Positions 1 through 9,004 of a stretch of DNA of 64,000 bases are shown here, in pieces. The position numbers and the translations under genes were made by a program. Below the pieces are notes generated by a model that searched no databases, had not been told where the DNA came from, and saw nothing but the letters and a program-made list of their open reading frames with translations. The DNA comes from Paraliobacillus ryukyuensis (lineage in GTDB: Bacteria; Bacillota; Bacilli; Bacillales; Amphibacillaceae). Each line of letters starts with the position of its first letter. The first letter of the stretch is position 1. The stretch lies in contig NZ_QNRI01000008.1 of NCBI RefSeq assembly GCF_003315295.1, positions 62,001 through 126,000 on the forward strand. The letters run 5' to 3'.

Positions 1-37
1 ACATGGATATTTCTTTTAAATGTTTTCTTTATACATA

Positions 38-160
38 AGTGCAGGAAGCAAATGGGGGAGACTCCTGAAGGAAACGCATCAACCGAAGATCCACTTTTGG
101 AGCGGTCTATGCTACAAAAGTTAGCTGAGGTGATGCCTTCGGAAAGCGACCCATTTGCAG
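38..160. repeat. Dispersed intergenic repeat, inner-type copy
   Basis: This stretch reads like a GGGGGAGACTCCTGAAGG block, then an inverted GTTAGCTGAGG part, then GGAAAGCGACCCATTTGC. The same blocks occur, in reverse orientation, at about 27085-27200 inside a larger repeat. It lies beyond the 3' end of the metal ATPase gene. No coding frame is convincing here. I infer a mobile-like or structured intergenic repeat; similar elements are common in Bacillaceae. Bases 161-258 hold nothing else I can support. Confidence 0.6.
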
Positions 161-258
161 ACTGAACGAAGGAGTGTGCTACATTCAGTCTGTAATATCA
201 TTCGTGTTTACTAATCAAATATTGAATTATGAAACTGATTCGGAGGCCTCATTTTTTG

Positions 259-2124
259 TTAAGACCCTAATAATCGTAGACTATTTAAAATCACTAAAAT
301 TGTACTACCTTCATGACCAATTACACCTAGCGGTAAATCAATCCATTGCGTAAAGTTTGCTAAAATCAGCAAAACAATCACACTGATGGAAAAATAGACA
401 TTTTGCTTAACAATGCCTTTCATTCGTTCGGATAATCGAGCTGCGTAGGTAATTTTCTCTAATTTGTTTTTTACTAAAATAATGTCGGCTGTTTCAAGAG
501 ATACATCGGTTCCTGCTCCCATAGCAATTCCCAAGTCTGCAGTAGCAAGAGCGGGAGCATCGTTGATTCCATCACCAACCATAGCAACGGATTGGTATTT
601 TTGTTTCAGTTCACGGAGATACGTTTGTTTATCTTCTGGCATACACGCTGCATAGTAACCATCAATACCTGTTTCTTCTGCTATTGCTTTAGCTGTGTTT
701 TCATTATCTCCCGTTAACATGACGGTGTAGATACCCGCACGTTTAAATTTTTGAATAGCTTCTCTTGTATCTTCTCGGACCTCATCCTTTAAAGCAATTA
801 AACCGACTAGTTGGTTATTCTTGCTGATATATACAACAGTTTTACCTGCTTCACTAAATGTTTTTCCTTGTTGTGCTATCGCAGTTTCATCTGTAGTCTT
901 TAAATCAAATAATGTTTGATTTCCTATAAACCAACTATTGCCCTCATAAACAGCAGAAGCACCTTTACCAGATGCCTCATGCATCTCTTCAATAGAACAT
1001 TCGGTAGGTAAGTGAAGATGTTTGCAATGGCGTACAATTGCTTGAGCTAAAGGATGACTTGAGTGTTTCTCTATTGAACCAACAATAGATAATAATTTTT
1101 GCTCTTGTTGTGAATCGATAAAATAGGTGTCCGTAACCATCGGTTTTCCGATTGTTAATGTTCCAGTCTTATCAAAAGCCACTGCCTTAATTGAACTTAA
1201 TTGTTCAATTGGCAAGCCTCCTTTAAAAAGAATACCATTTTTGGCACCATTGGATATCGCTGATAGTGTTGCAGGCATAATCGATGCTACAAGGGCGCAT
1301 GGGGAGGCAACAACGAGTAAAATCATTGCACGATATAATGTATCAATCCAGCTCCAGCCAAATAGAAAATGTGGAAGAAAGAGCATAAATGCAACGGTTA
1401 TCAGTACCACTTTGACATAGGTGCTTTCAAATCGTTCAATAAATAATTGTGACGGTACTTTCTCTTGTTGAGCGGTTTGGACAAGGTGGATCATTTGTTG
1501 CACAAAGGAATCTTTCGATAGCTTTGTTATTTTAATCGATAGACTGCCATTTAAATTTACCGTTCCTGCATAGACATCGTTATTGATTTGTTTGGTGGTA
1601 GGGATGGATTCTCCGGTTAATGCACTCTCATCAATAGCGGATTGCCCTTTAATAATTTTTCCATCTGCCGGAATACGTTCGCCAGGTTTTGCTAGAATAA
1701 CATCATCAATTTTTAGATCTTCTACGGGCAGCAGCTTTTCTGTTCCGTTAGTGATACAAAGTGCTTCTTTTGGTTGCAAATTCATCAAAGCAGATAGTTC
1801 CTTTTCACTTTTTTGCATGGTATACGTCTCCAAAGCCCCTGATAAAGAGAAGATGAAAATTAAGATAGCTCCTTCTGTCCAATAGCCAATTGCTGCTGAT
1901 CCAATCGCAGCCAATATCATTAATAATTCCACATTTAATGTGTGATTCTTTACGGTATCTTCAATGCCTTCTTTTGCTTTAGCAAACCCTCCAATGATGA
2001 AAGAAAATATCATCAAGGTAATCCAAAATGGAGGTGGTATGACGCCTTTCAATAACCAAGCAATTAGAATGATAGTCCCACTAACAATGGCAGCAATTAA
2101 TTCCATGTGTTTTTTAAGTAACAT
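259..2124 (-). CDS. pfeT: P1B-4-type heavy-metal-transporting ATPase (PfeT/ZosA-like)
   Basis: Membrane P-type ATPase, likely exporting Fe(II) or a related divalent metal. It has the TGES actuator motif, the phosphorylation site DKTGT at D318 and GDGINDAPAL hinge motif. The intramembrane motif is SPC (C276) rather than CPC, and the C-terminal helix has HEGST; both mark the P1B-4 class. There is no N-terminal heavy-metal-binding CXXC domain. Length (621 aa) fits B. subtilis PfeT. An in-frame GTG at 2130 lies only 3 nt from the AGGAG, so ATG 2124 (9 nt) is preferred. A perfect PerR box lies upstream, as known for B. subtilis pfeT. Metal specificity is inferred; zinc, cobalt or cadmium remain possible. 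Confidence 0.9.
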   Translation of the reverse strand: MLLKKHMELIAAIVSGTIILIAWLLKGVIPPPFWITLMIFSFIIGGFAKAKEGIEDTVKNHTLNVELLMILAAIGSAAIGYWTEGAILIFIFSLSGALETYTMQKSEKELSALMNLQPKEALCITNGTEKLLPVEDLKIDDVILAKPGERIPADGKIIKGQSAIDESALTGESIPTTKQINNDVYAGTVNLNGSLSIKITKLSKDSFVQQMIHLVQTAQQEKVPSQLFIERFESTYVKVVLITVAFMLFLPHFLFGWSWIDTLYRAMILLVVASPCALVASIMPATLSAISNGAKNGILFKGGLPIEQLSSIKAVAFDKTGTLTIGKPMVTDTYFIDSQQEQKLLSIVGSIEKHSSHPLAQAIVRHCKHLHLPTECSIEEMHEASGKGASAVYEGNSWFIGNQTLFDLKTTDETAIAQQGKTFSEAGKTVVYISKNNQLVGLIALKDEVREDTREAIQKFKRAGIYTVMLTGDNENTAKAIAEETGIDGYYAACMPEDKQTYLRELKQKYQSVAMVGDGINDAPALATADLGIAMGAGTDVSLETADIILVKNKLEKITYAARLSERMKGIVKQNVYFSISVIVLLILANFTQWIDLPLGVIGHEGSTILVILNSLRLLGS

Positions 2125-2140
2125 TAGCACTCACTCCTGT

Positions 2141-2155
2141 TAATAATAATTATAA
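2141..2155 (-). promoter_or_regulatory. PerR-box-like site just upstream of the metal ATPase
   Basis: On the minus strand this reads TTATAATTATTATTA, one mismatch from the PerR consensus TTATAATNATTATAA. It sits 17-31 nt before the ATPase start codon, in the expected leader. It could be a secondary PerR site, or chance in AT-rich DNA. Confidence 0.45.
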
Positions 2156-2272
2156 ATAATTGAGAAAAATTATGGACGAAAAAATTCTAATTGATAATAA
2201 AATTCATTTGCTAAATCAGAGGAAAACCTATTAATCGTAATGTTTTTAATTGATAATGAGAATATTTATTAA

Positions 2273-2287
2273 TTATAATTATTATAA
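2273..2287. promoter_or_regulatory. Perfect PerR box
   Basis: TTATAATTATTATAA matches the B. subtilis PerR consensus at all 14 defined positions. It overlaps a candidate rightward promoter (TTGATA 2250-2255, 18-nt spacer, TATAAT 2274-2279). Two Fur-like half-matched sites (TGATAAT at 2192-2198 and 2251-2257) lie between it and the ATPase. The region 2125-2573 between the divergent ATPase and permease genes is otherwise AT-rich; a 44-codon frame at 2402-2536 has weak support. Known biology (PerR control of pfeT) suggests the box serves the ATPase, but either gene could be the target. Confidence 0.75.
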
Positions 2288-2573
2288 TCTATATTTATAT
2301 AATAGCAGGTTTGCTAAAATTAACAAGGTTAATTTGTTATATTTTAAAAATAAAATGTAAAGGGGATAAATGGAATCTGTGGAGGGAAATAAGAAGAGAA
2401 GATGCAAAAAATAGAAGTAAAACAGCTCATTATAATGCCTATAACAGTTGGCAAAAACATTGAAACATTAACGATTTACTGTTATATTTTAAAATCAATA
2501 CTATATAACAAAATGTATTACATGAAAATATTTTAAAAATAATAGTCATTGATTTATGAGGGGGTATACCTAA

Positions 2574-3248
2574 ATGGATACATTTAGTTCTGTTTTTGAT
2601 ATTGAACTAGCATTAACTAATTTACCGTTCTTGTTGAGTGGATTACCAATGACAATTGCTGTTTCATTCGTTTCAATGGGAATAGGTTTAATTTTGGGAT
2701 TATTTTTAGCGTTAGCTAGAAATTCCAAACAACGTTTACTACGTTGGCCGTCGCGTGTTTATATTTCTTTCATGCGGGGGACGCCAATTCTTGTGTTTCT
2801 GTTTATTCTGTATTTTGGTTTACCTACAGTTGGGATAGAGATGTCCGCTTTTCAAGCAGCAATCCTTGGTTTTGGCTTTAATAGTGCTGCTTATATTGCG
2901 GAAATAAATCGTTCTTCACTTAATAGTATCGATCAAGGGCAATGGGAGGCAGCAGCGACATTAGGTGTTCCGTATTGGAAGTCGCTGACTGGAATTATCT
3001 TGCCGCAAGCTGCCAGGATAGCTATCCCACCTTTGACGAATGTTTTCTTAGATTTAGTAAAAGCAACGTCACTTGCGGCTGTTATTACCGTTCCTGAATT
3101 ATTTCAAAAAGCACAAATTGCAGGTGGGCGTTCTTATGATACATTAACGATGTATATCATGGTGGCACTCATTTATTGGCCATTATGTATTGTCATTTCT
3201 TTTGTACAAGAGCGACTTGAAAAAAGGTTCAGTCGTTATGTAAACTAG
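2574..3248 (+). CDS. Amino-acid ABC transporter permease (HisM/GlnP/TcyB family)
   Basis: Integral membrane subunit of a polar amino-acid importer, 224 aa with about five hydrophobic segments. The family signature for contact with the ATPase is present as AAATLGVPYWKSLTGIILPQA, near residues 125-145, and the FMRGTPILV segment near residue 65 is typical. GAGGGGG gives the ribosome site. No solute-binding protein or ATPase lies nearby, so it must pair with subunits encoded elsewhere or be a leftover of a larger operon. Ribokinase follows 30 bp downstream and is probably cotranscribed. Substrate (cystine, glutamine or other) cannot be read from sequence. Confidence 0.88.
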   Translation: MDTFSSVFDIELALTNLPFLLSGLPMTIAVSFVSMGIGLILGLFLALARNSKQRLLRWPSRVYISFMRGTPILVFLFILYFGLPTVGIEMSAFQAAILGFGFNSAAYIAEINRSSLNSIDQGQWEAAATLGVPYWKSLTGIILPQAARIAIPPLTNVFLDLVKATSLAAVITVPELFQKAQIAGGRSYDTLTMYIMVALIYWPLCIVISFVQERLEKRFSRYVN

Positions 3249-3278
3249 AATTATCTTAATAGGAAGAAGGTCCAGCTA

Positions 3279-4178
3279 ATGACAAAGAAAATCGTAGTAC
3301 TAGGTAGTCTGAATATGGACATTGTCGTATCAGCTGAGCGAAATCCTGCTGTTGGAGAAACGATACATGGTGAGCGTGTGGAATATGTTTCTGGTGGAAA
3401 AGGTGCCAATCAAGCGGTAGCTTTACATCAACTAGCAGCTGATGTGCAACTTTTAGGCTCGATAGGCACAGATGTGTTTGGGGATAGAATTAAAGAGCAG
3501 TTAATTTCCTTTGGGCTAGGTCCAACTTACCTCCAAACTGTAAATGACGTAGCTACTGGCATTGCAAGTATTACGCATGTCCCTGGTGATAATAGTATTA
3601 TTGTAGTAGCTGGTGCTAATGCTAAAACGAATCAGCATTATATCGATCAATATAGAACGGTCATTCAAGAAGCGGATATTCTGTTAGTTCAATTTGAAAT
3701 TCCGTTGGAAACCGTGCGTTATGCATTACGTGTTGCCAAACAAGCGAATGTCATTACAATTGTGAATCCAGCACCAGCCCAACAACTCGATCAAGAATTT
3801 ATGAAACTAGTTGACTACCTCACGCCAAATCAAACGGAATTAGCCACAGTGTTAAATAAAACATACACTCTGTCGGAAGCGTTTCAAGTATGGCGACAAC
3901 AATTTGATACACAATTAATTGTGACGTTGGGTTCCGATGGAGCTGCTTATGCAGAAAATGGAGAAGTAGTAACCGTTCCAGCCATGGATTTTGGAAAGGT
4001 AGCGGATACGACAGGAGCTGGTGATGCTTTTAATGCTGGTCTTGTGTATGGTTTATCGAAGGATTGGTCTATGTATGATTGTATTGCCTTTGCTATTAAA
4101 GTATCAGGATTAGCAGTAACAACGTTTGGTGCGCAAGCAGGAATGCCAACGTTAGATAAAGTTAATGCTTATCAATAA
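3279..4178 (+). CDS. rbsK: Ribokinase (PfkB family)
   Basis: Cytosolic sugar kinase that phosphorylates D-ribose at O5 using ATP. N-terminal GSLNMD with substrate-contact region GGKGANQA near residue 40, and the C-terminal PfkB signature DTTGAGDAFNAG with the catalytic Asp, are both present. The 299-aa length is standard. RBS GGAAGAAGG precedes the ATG. No rbsDACB ribose transport genes are adjacent, which is unusual, since rbsK normally sits in that operon; it follows an amino-acid permease instead. It ends in a strong terminator. Confidence 0.93.
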   Translation: MTKKIVVLGSLNMDIVVSAERNPAVGETIHGERVEYVSGGKGANQAVALHQLAADVQLLGSIGTDVFGDRIKEQLISFGLGPTYLQTVNDVATGIASITHVPGDNSIIVVAGANAKTNQHYIDQYRTVIQEADILLVQFEIPLETVRYALRVAKQANVITIVNPAPAQQLDQEFMKLVDYLTPNQTELATVLNKTYTLSEAFQVWRQQFDTQLIVTLGSDGAAYAENGEVVTVPAMDFGKVADTTGAGDAFNAGLVYGLSKDWSMYDCIAFAIKVSGLAVTTFGAQAGMPTLDKVNAYQ

Positions 4179-4180
4179 AA

Positions 4181-4232
4181 AGAAGCACAAGGACTTATGC
4201 CGATGCCGACATGGTTCCTTGTGCTTCTTTTC
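4181..4232 (+). terminator. Terminator after rbsK, overlapping the end of the convergent MFS gene
   Basis: Perfect 13-bp inverted arms AGAAGCACAAGGA (4181-4193) and TCCTTGTGCTTCT (4216-4228) are followed by TTTTCT. The right arm and loop lie inside the last codons of the convergent MFS gene, so the MFS C-terminus is encoded by the hairpin. Confidence 0.75.
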
Positions 4233-5373
4233 TCGTAGAAATCGCAATAACCACAACAAGTAACAATACAACAATTACATGGAAAAACGATAGATTAGGG
4301 AATAATTCAATAAACTGACCGCCGATATAAGGGCCTACAATACTGCCCATACTAAATGCAATACCACACATAATATTCCCTGCTGGTAACAATGCTTTTG
4401 GTAATAAATCTGCCATAAAAGACACACCAAGTGAATAAAGGGACCCCAATAACATTCCAGCTAGTGCAAATGTGATGAATAAACCTGCCACCGCATGTTC
4501 GATTAAAGCACCAACAAAAAATACGATAATACCTGAACTAATCAAGAGCATTAACATTTTTTTGCGCCCTAGTTTATCACTTAACACCCCAAGGGGAATT
4601 TGCGTAACTAGACTAGCAATCGAAAAGAAAGGAATAACGAGTGATAGTAAATCAACATCATGTCCGATCCGCAAGCCGTAGACAGGAAAGATACCATGTA
4701 AAGATGATTCTAATATTCCGTATGCGAACGGAGATAATAAAGCAACCCAAGCTAGCTTGCCAGTTTTAATAAAACGGCCGATCGAAGAAGTTACTTCAAC
4801 GGTTTCCACTTCATCGCTTAGATCTACATGTTCGTTGCGGATGAATAGTACTAGAATCCATGCAATGCTACAAAGCCCAGCGGAGACAAGAAACGGTAAG
4901 CTTTCATGTATAGCAAGCAAACGTGTCATTAATGGACCAAGTGAAAAACCCAGACTAAAAAATAAACCATATAACGCAATTGTTCTTCCTCTTTTTTCTG
5001 GTAAAGCTGTGGAGGTAATCCATGTCTGTGTAGCGAAGTGAAGCATATGATCACCAATGCCGACTAACAGACGTAATACAAACCAGAACCATAAAGCTTG
5101 CCATAATGGGAAAACAAACAATGAACCAAGTACTAAAAAACCTCCAATAAGAATAATCGGTTTGTAACCAAGCTTTTGTAATGGTTTTTCCATAAACGGA
5201 GAAGCAATTAACACGCCAATATAAAGGCCTGTTGCGTGTAAACCATTTACTGACGAAGGAACACTGTTTTGCTCTAAAATCACTGCCAATAGCGGAAGAA
5301 GCATTCCTTGTGAAAAACCAGATATCGTAACAAAACTAATTAATAGCCAAAAACGAATTTTTTCTGAAAACAT
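4195..5373 (-). CDS. MFS transporter
   Basis: Twelve-helix major facilitator superfamily efflux-type permease, about 392 aa. The loop 2-3 region and a second cytoplasmic motif SDKLGRKK (near residue 270) show the MFS duplication. An in-frame GTG lies 9 nt upstream at 5382, but GGAG stands 8 nt before the ATG at 5373, which I take as the start. The gene is convergent with rbsK and divergent from the OsmC-like gene. No regulator is adjacent. Substrate unknown. Confidence 0.85.
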   Translation of the reverse strand: MFSEKIRFWLLISFVTISGFSQGMLLPLLAVILEQNSVPSSVNGLHATGLYIGVLIASPFMEKPLQKLGYKPIILIGGFLVLGSLFVFPLWQALWFWFVLRLLVGIGDHMLHFATQTWITSTALPEKRGRTIALYGLFFSLGFSLGPLMTRLLAIHESLPFLVSAGLCSIAWILVLFIRNEHVDLSDEVETVEVTSSIGRFIKTGKLAWVALLSPFAYGILESSLHGIFPVYGLRIGHDVDLLSLVIPFFSIASLVTQIPLGVLSDKLGRKKMLMLLISSGIIVFFVGALIEHAVAGLFITFALAGMLLGSLYSLGVSFMADLLPKALLPAGNIMCGIAFSMGSIVGPYIGGQFIELFPNLSFFHVIVVLLLVVVIAISTRKEAQGTMSASA

Positions 5374-5521
5374 ATGTATCACTCCATTAAATTACAAAAG
5401 ATGCAACATAATATACTGTAATCCTTTTATCAAAAATGGTCAATTAAGTTTTAATTAGCTAAATGTGTTATAGTAAAGATTAAAGGGAATACATAAATAT
5501 GGGAAAAAGGAGTTGATTTAA

Positions 5522-5914
5522 ATGGAGTTTAAACTGAAAGAAAAAGGTGTTCGAGTAGATTTACCATATGGTGTATTAGACGTATCAGGAGACGATGATT
5601 TTGGATATCGTCCATACCAATTAATGGTTGCCTCAATTGCTGGATGCAGTGCTTCCGTGTTTATGAAGATTTTAGACAAACAGCGAATTACGTTTGAAGA
5701 CTTAGTTCTTCAAACAGAAGTAAAGCGTAATCCTGATGAAGCGAACCGAATAGAAAAAATAAAATTACATTACGTGATTAAAGGCAAAAATTTAAGTGAT
5801 GAAAAGTTATATAAAAACTTAGCTGTAGCCCATAAGAACTGCTCAATGGTTCGATCTGTGGAAGATAGTATTACCATTGAAGAAAGTCTTGAAACCATTC
5901 AATTAAGTCTATAA
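5522..5914 (+). CDS. OsmC family protein
   Basis: Small cytosolic protein of 130 aa with the OsmC/Ohr fold pattern. The first family cysteine is in SIAGCSASVF and the second in HKNCSMVRSV, spaced as in thiol-dependent peroxide reductases. It is nearer the generic OsmC branch than Ohr. RBS AAGGAG precedes ATG 5522. It is monocistronic, with its own terminator. I infer a role in hydroperoxide defence; substrate is unknown. Confidence 0.88.
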   Translation: MEFKLKEKGVRVDLPYGVLDVSGDDDFGYRPYQLMVASIAGCSASVFMKILDKQRITFEDLVLQTEVKRNPDEANRIEKIKLHYVIKGKNLSDEKLYKNLAVAHKNCSMVRSVEDSITIEESLETIQLSL

Positions 5915-5917
5915 AAT

Positions 5918-5954
5918 GAAAGAGCGTTATTCTTTTGAATAAGCGCTCTTTTTT
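5918..5954 (+). terminator. Terminator after the OsmC-like gene
   Basis: AAGAGCG...TTATTC and GAATAAGCGCTCTT form a stem with a short TTTT loop, followed by TTTTTT. Confidence 0.75.
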
Positions 5955-6061
5955 CATTTTTTAAAAGTAATCATAGTAAAAATACATATCTTGAATTTGG
6001 TTGTGTTGTTTTATATCAAAAAATTACGCTTGTGGGAGTAATAAAAAGGGGAGCATGGGTT

Positions 6062-6685
6062 TTGGAGAGTTTAAAATTAAGAGTTTTATTTTTTATTGTA
6101 GGATTAATTATTATGACATTTGGTATTTCAATGACGATTAAAGCAGACCTTGGTGCTGGTGCGTGGGATGCGTTAAATGTAGGGTTAAAAGGGTTAGTTG
6201 GATTGACTGTTGGAAATTGGGTTATTATTATTGGTGTCCTTCTGATGTTGGTCAACGCATGGATTCTAAAGAAAAGGCCAGATTATTTAGCTATTATTAC
6301 GGTGCTTGTTATTGGTGTTATGATTGATTTTTGGTTATTACTTGTCATGGATACTTGGCTAATGGAAGGTTTCATTAAACAATACATATTTTTATTTTTA
6401 GGTATAGTAATTCTTGGGTTTGGTGTATCAATTTACTTACAACCTAAATTTTCACTCAATCCAGTGGATGGATTCATGGTATCCCTTCGAGAGCGATTTA
6501 ACTTGAGCACACGTGTCGCTAAAACATTAACAGAAGGAATTGCTTTTGTTATTGCGTTAAGTGTTGGCGGGCCAATAGGGATAGGCACGTTCATCATTTT
6601 GTTTTGTGCTGGTCCAGCTATTCAATTGTTTGAACCGACAATTACTAAGCTGGCTACCTATTTGGATCAGAATTGGGCGGCTTAG
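6062..6685 (+). CDS. YczE/YyaS/YitT-family membrane protein
   Basis: Polytopic membrane protein of about 207 aa with five hydrophobic segments and the family motif KADLGAGAWDALNVGL near the N-terminus, repeated in degenerate form as LNPVDGFMVSL later. Function of the family is unclear; B. subtilis YczE affects lipopeptide production. An upstream GTG (6032) is in frame, but AGGGGA at 6047-6052 is 9 nt from TTG 6062, and the hydrophobic N-terminus then starts correctly, so I prefer TTG 6062. Confidence 0.8.
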   Translation: MESLKLRVLFFIVGLIIMTFGISMTIKADLGAGAWDALNVGLKGLVGLTVGNWVIIIGVLLMLVNAWILKKRPDYLAIITVLVIGVMIDFWLLLVMDTWLMEGFIKQYIFLFLGIVILGFGVSIYLQPKFSLNPVDGFMVSLRERFNLSTRVAKTLTEGIAFVIALSVGGPIGIGTFIILFCAGPAIQLFEPTITKLATYLDQNWAA

Positions 6686-6744
6686 CTGAATATTTTTTCC
6701 TTTCCCGTTGATACTATAACAAGTACCAGGAAAGGAAGGAAAAT

Positions 6745-7527
6745 ATGCGGTTTTTAAAAAAACTCATTATTGTTAGTATGATTGGATCACTTGGTGTTAC
6801 TATCCCTGTAGCTGCAGCGGACAAGAAACCAACGGATATTCCAAATCACGTACTATCGATTTCTGAGGAAAATACTTCTCCTAATTCAACAAAAGATGAA
6901 ATTACGTTAGAACCTAGTGAATTTGTTAAAGAATTACTGGAAGATTCCAAAGTTGCCATTGATAATCCTGATCTAATTCAACAATTAAACGAAACAACGA
7001 TTAAACCTTCTCCATTAGCTATTGGTTATCGTGGCTCTATTTATCTTGGACATTGGCCATTACATTATCGTTCTGATCAATCAAAAGTGAACTGGGAATA
7101 TCAAAAAATCAATACCAATACACTAAACAATGGTGGTTCAGATGTTAAAAAAACAGTCACCTATAATCAACTAAGTGAAGCGCATATTAAAGGTGCTTTA
7201 ATGACAAAAGTAGACCAACCGGATCAAATTAAAAAAATGATGTTATTAACAGCAAAGCAAAGTACGAAACTTCCACTTTCATTCCATACAGTCGTCGGCA
7301 AAGATACCAAAAAATCGCACGCATACGCAGTACCGACTAAAAAACAAGGCGAATTGCAAGCATACGCACCTGCAGTAAATGAAAAAGGTATTATTACGTA
7401 TGGAGAAGTATATATTCAGTTAAAAGGATCAAATAAGGAACTGATTGTAAAAAATGTTACCAAACAAGAAGTTGCAGCCTGGATCCCGATTCAAGACTAT
7501 GTTTCCTTTTCATTCTCAATAAAATAA
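6745..7527 (+). CDS. yfkD: YfkD-family secreted protein
   Basis: A 260-aa protein with a typical Sec signal peptide: positive MRFLKK, hydrophobic core, cleavage probably after VAAA near residue 25. The body resembles B. subtilis YfkD, with conserved blocks SPLAIGYRGSIYLG, NWEYQKINTN, PAVNEKGIITYGEVY and AAWIPIQDYVSF. The family function is unknown. Good RBS (GGAAGG) before ATG. It stands alone, and a dispersed repeat follows its stop codon. Confidence 0.82.
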   Translation: MRFLKKLIIVSMIGSLGVTIPVAAADKKPTDIPNHVLSISEENTSPNSTKDEITLEPSEFVKELLEDSKVAIDNPDLIQQLNETTIKPSPLAIGYRGSIYLGHWPLHYRSDQSKVNWEYQKINTNTLNNGGSDVKKTVTYNQLSEAHIKGALMTKVDQPDQIKKMMLLTAKQSTKLPLSFHTVVGKDTKKSHAYAVPTKKQGELQAYAPAVNEKGIITYGEVYIQLKGSNKELIVKNVTKQEVAAWIPIQDYVSFSFSIK

Positions 7528-7530
7528 AAA

Positions 7531-7647
7531 GGCGGAGACAAAAGAGTGACTGAACAGGGAAATCCGAACATTCAAGTCTGCCGTACATATAACGCTTCGT
7601 TCAGATTGTTCGGATTCTAGTTCTTCTAATTTAGTTATGTCCCCGTC
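7531..7647. repeat. Dispersed palindromic repeat, outer-type copy
   Basis: GGCGGAGACAAAAGAG at the left and a TTATGTCCCCGTC end at the right form imperfect inverted termini; AATCCGAACATTCAA pairs with the TTGTTCGGATT part. The same outer element occurs at 27014-27253, where an extra inner block is inserted. It lies between the convergent yfkD-like and mscS-like genes and may act as a two-way terminator. Confidence 0.65.
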
Positions 7648-7691
7648 AACTCTGCTTGAAAAAGCAACAATGTTTACGAAAATAGCGTTTA

Positions 7692-8555
7692 TTATTCGTT
7701 AGGATGGAGTCCGCGCATTTCGATGTGTTGTTCAGCCATCTTGATCTCATGCTCAAACATCGTTTCAGCTAAGATACGACGAACTTCTTTGGCAGCTTTA
7801 AAATAAGCCAAATCTTCACATAACCCAGTAACCGTATATTTGTACCCGCGATAATTATCATTTAACGAACCTAGACCAAATAAAGTAAAAGGCTCAATCG
7901 CTTTACCTGTAAGGTCTTTTTTTAAATATTGTCCGAGTTCTTCATTTAGACGGACACACATGTCTTCAAGAATAGCAAACATCTTCTTGGGATCTTCATA
8001 AAAACTAACCGTTACGCTTTCAATCACACGCATTTGATCAATATTATAATTTTCTATTGTTTGAATTTGTCCACTACTAATGGTGAGGAGTATCCCCGAC
8101 CATTGCCTTATTTTAATCACACGAAAACCTATCTCTTCAACAAGTCCTTCAAAGCTACCATTCACTTTCACCCAGTCGCCTTGCTGTAATTGTTTCTCAT
8201 ATAACAAGAAAATACCGGCAAAAAGATCTTTTACTAAACTTTGTGCACCGAAACCAATCACAATACCAAGTACTCCAGCACCAGCTAGCATACTGCCAAT
8301 TCGAACATCAAAGAGCACATTTAGAACGTAAAAGATAAACCAGATGGTGGCTACATATCTTAATACCGAATTTAACATGGATTGAATCGTCTTTTCTTTC
8401 TTTTCATCGATGAAGTTTGTTCTTTTAAAGAAAGAATTAATTATTCTTCTGAAAAAAAAGATTACAAATAAGACAATTATTCCAGCTAACATAATCTTGA
8501 CAATGTTGTTATCGAACATCGTATTTAAAAATTCTAAAACACTTCTTAAATTCAT
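7692..8555 (-). CDS. Mechanosensitive ion channel, MscS family
   Basis: Small-conductance mechanosensitive channel that releases solutes on hypoosmotic shock. 287 aa: two or three N-terminal helices, then the pore-lining TM3 region AGAGVLGIVIGFGAQSLVKD (residues about 92-112) with its Gly/Ala pattern, then the cytoplasmic beta domain. Closest in size to B. subtilis YkuT. It is transcribed alone towards the dispersed repeat. Confidence 0.9.
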   Translation of the reverse strand: MNLRSVLEFLNTMFDNNIVKIMLAGIIVLFVIFFFRRIINSFFKRTNFIDEKKEKTIQSMLNSVLRYVATIWFIFYVLNVLFDVRIGSMLAGAGVLGIVIGFGAQSLVKDLFAGIFLLYEKQLQQGDWVKVNGSFEGLVEEIGFRVIKIRQWSGILLTISSGQIQTIENYNIDQMRVIESVTVSFYEDPKKMFAILEDMCVRLNEELGQYLKKDLTGKAIEPFTLFGLGSLNDNYRGYKYTVTGLCEDLAYFKAAKEVRRILAETMFEHEIKMAEQHIEMRGLHPNE

Positions 8556-8739
8556 TGCGAAACCTCCAAAAACAATTCACTTGTATTATAGCATGAATGA
8601 AACCGGAATACCTAAGTGGATCGTTCCAGAAAATGATACTATAGGTGATGAATTTTTATCTTAAACACTTCAGAGTGGTGGCAACCGCTATTAAAAACAG
8701 GTATAATGGCACAAGAATGCTGAAAATAAGGAGAAAATT

Positions 8740-8901
8740 ATGGAACAAGAAGCAAAGATAACACATCTAAAAGCACAATTGCAAACTTTCTTAGACCAAC
8801 TAGACCAATTAGATCCAAGCAAAACTTCAATTGAAGATATTGATCATTTACTTGATATAATTGAGGAAATGGAAAGTGCTTTACATGAGAAGACCAATTA
8901 A
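8740..8901 (+). CDS. Small SE1561-like protein (53 aa)
   Basis: A 53-residue acidic, helical, Leu-rich frame starting MEQEAKITHLKAQL and ending EEMESALHEKTN. AAGGAG 8 nt before ATG and a terminator right after the stop support a real gene. It resembles the SE1561 family of small conserved Bacillales proteins of unknown function; that assignment is from memory of the family. A TATAAT at 8702-8707 may be its -10. Confidence 0.7.
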   Translation: MEQEAKITHLKAQLQTFLDQLDQLDPSKTSIEDIDHLLDIIEEMESALHEKTN

Positions 8902-8904
8902 TCC

Positions 8905-8943
8905 CAAAAGCAATTCCTGTGCAAAAAGGGATTGCTTTTTTTT
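8905..8943 (+). terminator. Terminator after the 53-aa gene
   Basis: AAAAGCAATTCC and GGGATTGCTTTT pair around a short loop, followed by a run of T. Confidence 0.75.
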
Positions 8944-9004
8944 ATTTTATACTTTATTATGGTAAAACGGTAAAATGTTAAATTGATTTTGGGGAGGTTT
9001 TACA

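Noticed and set aside
2402-2536. 44-residue frame before the permease
   Set aside because: Some ribosome-site-like purines precede it, but composition is poor and no family is recognisable.
6016-6255. 79-residue frame opposite the YczE-like gene
   Set aside because: Antisense shadow with repetitive Pro/Thr/Ile composition.
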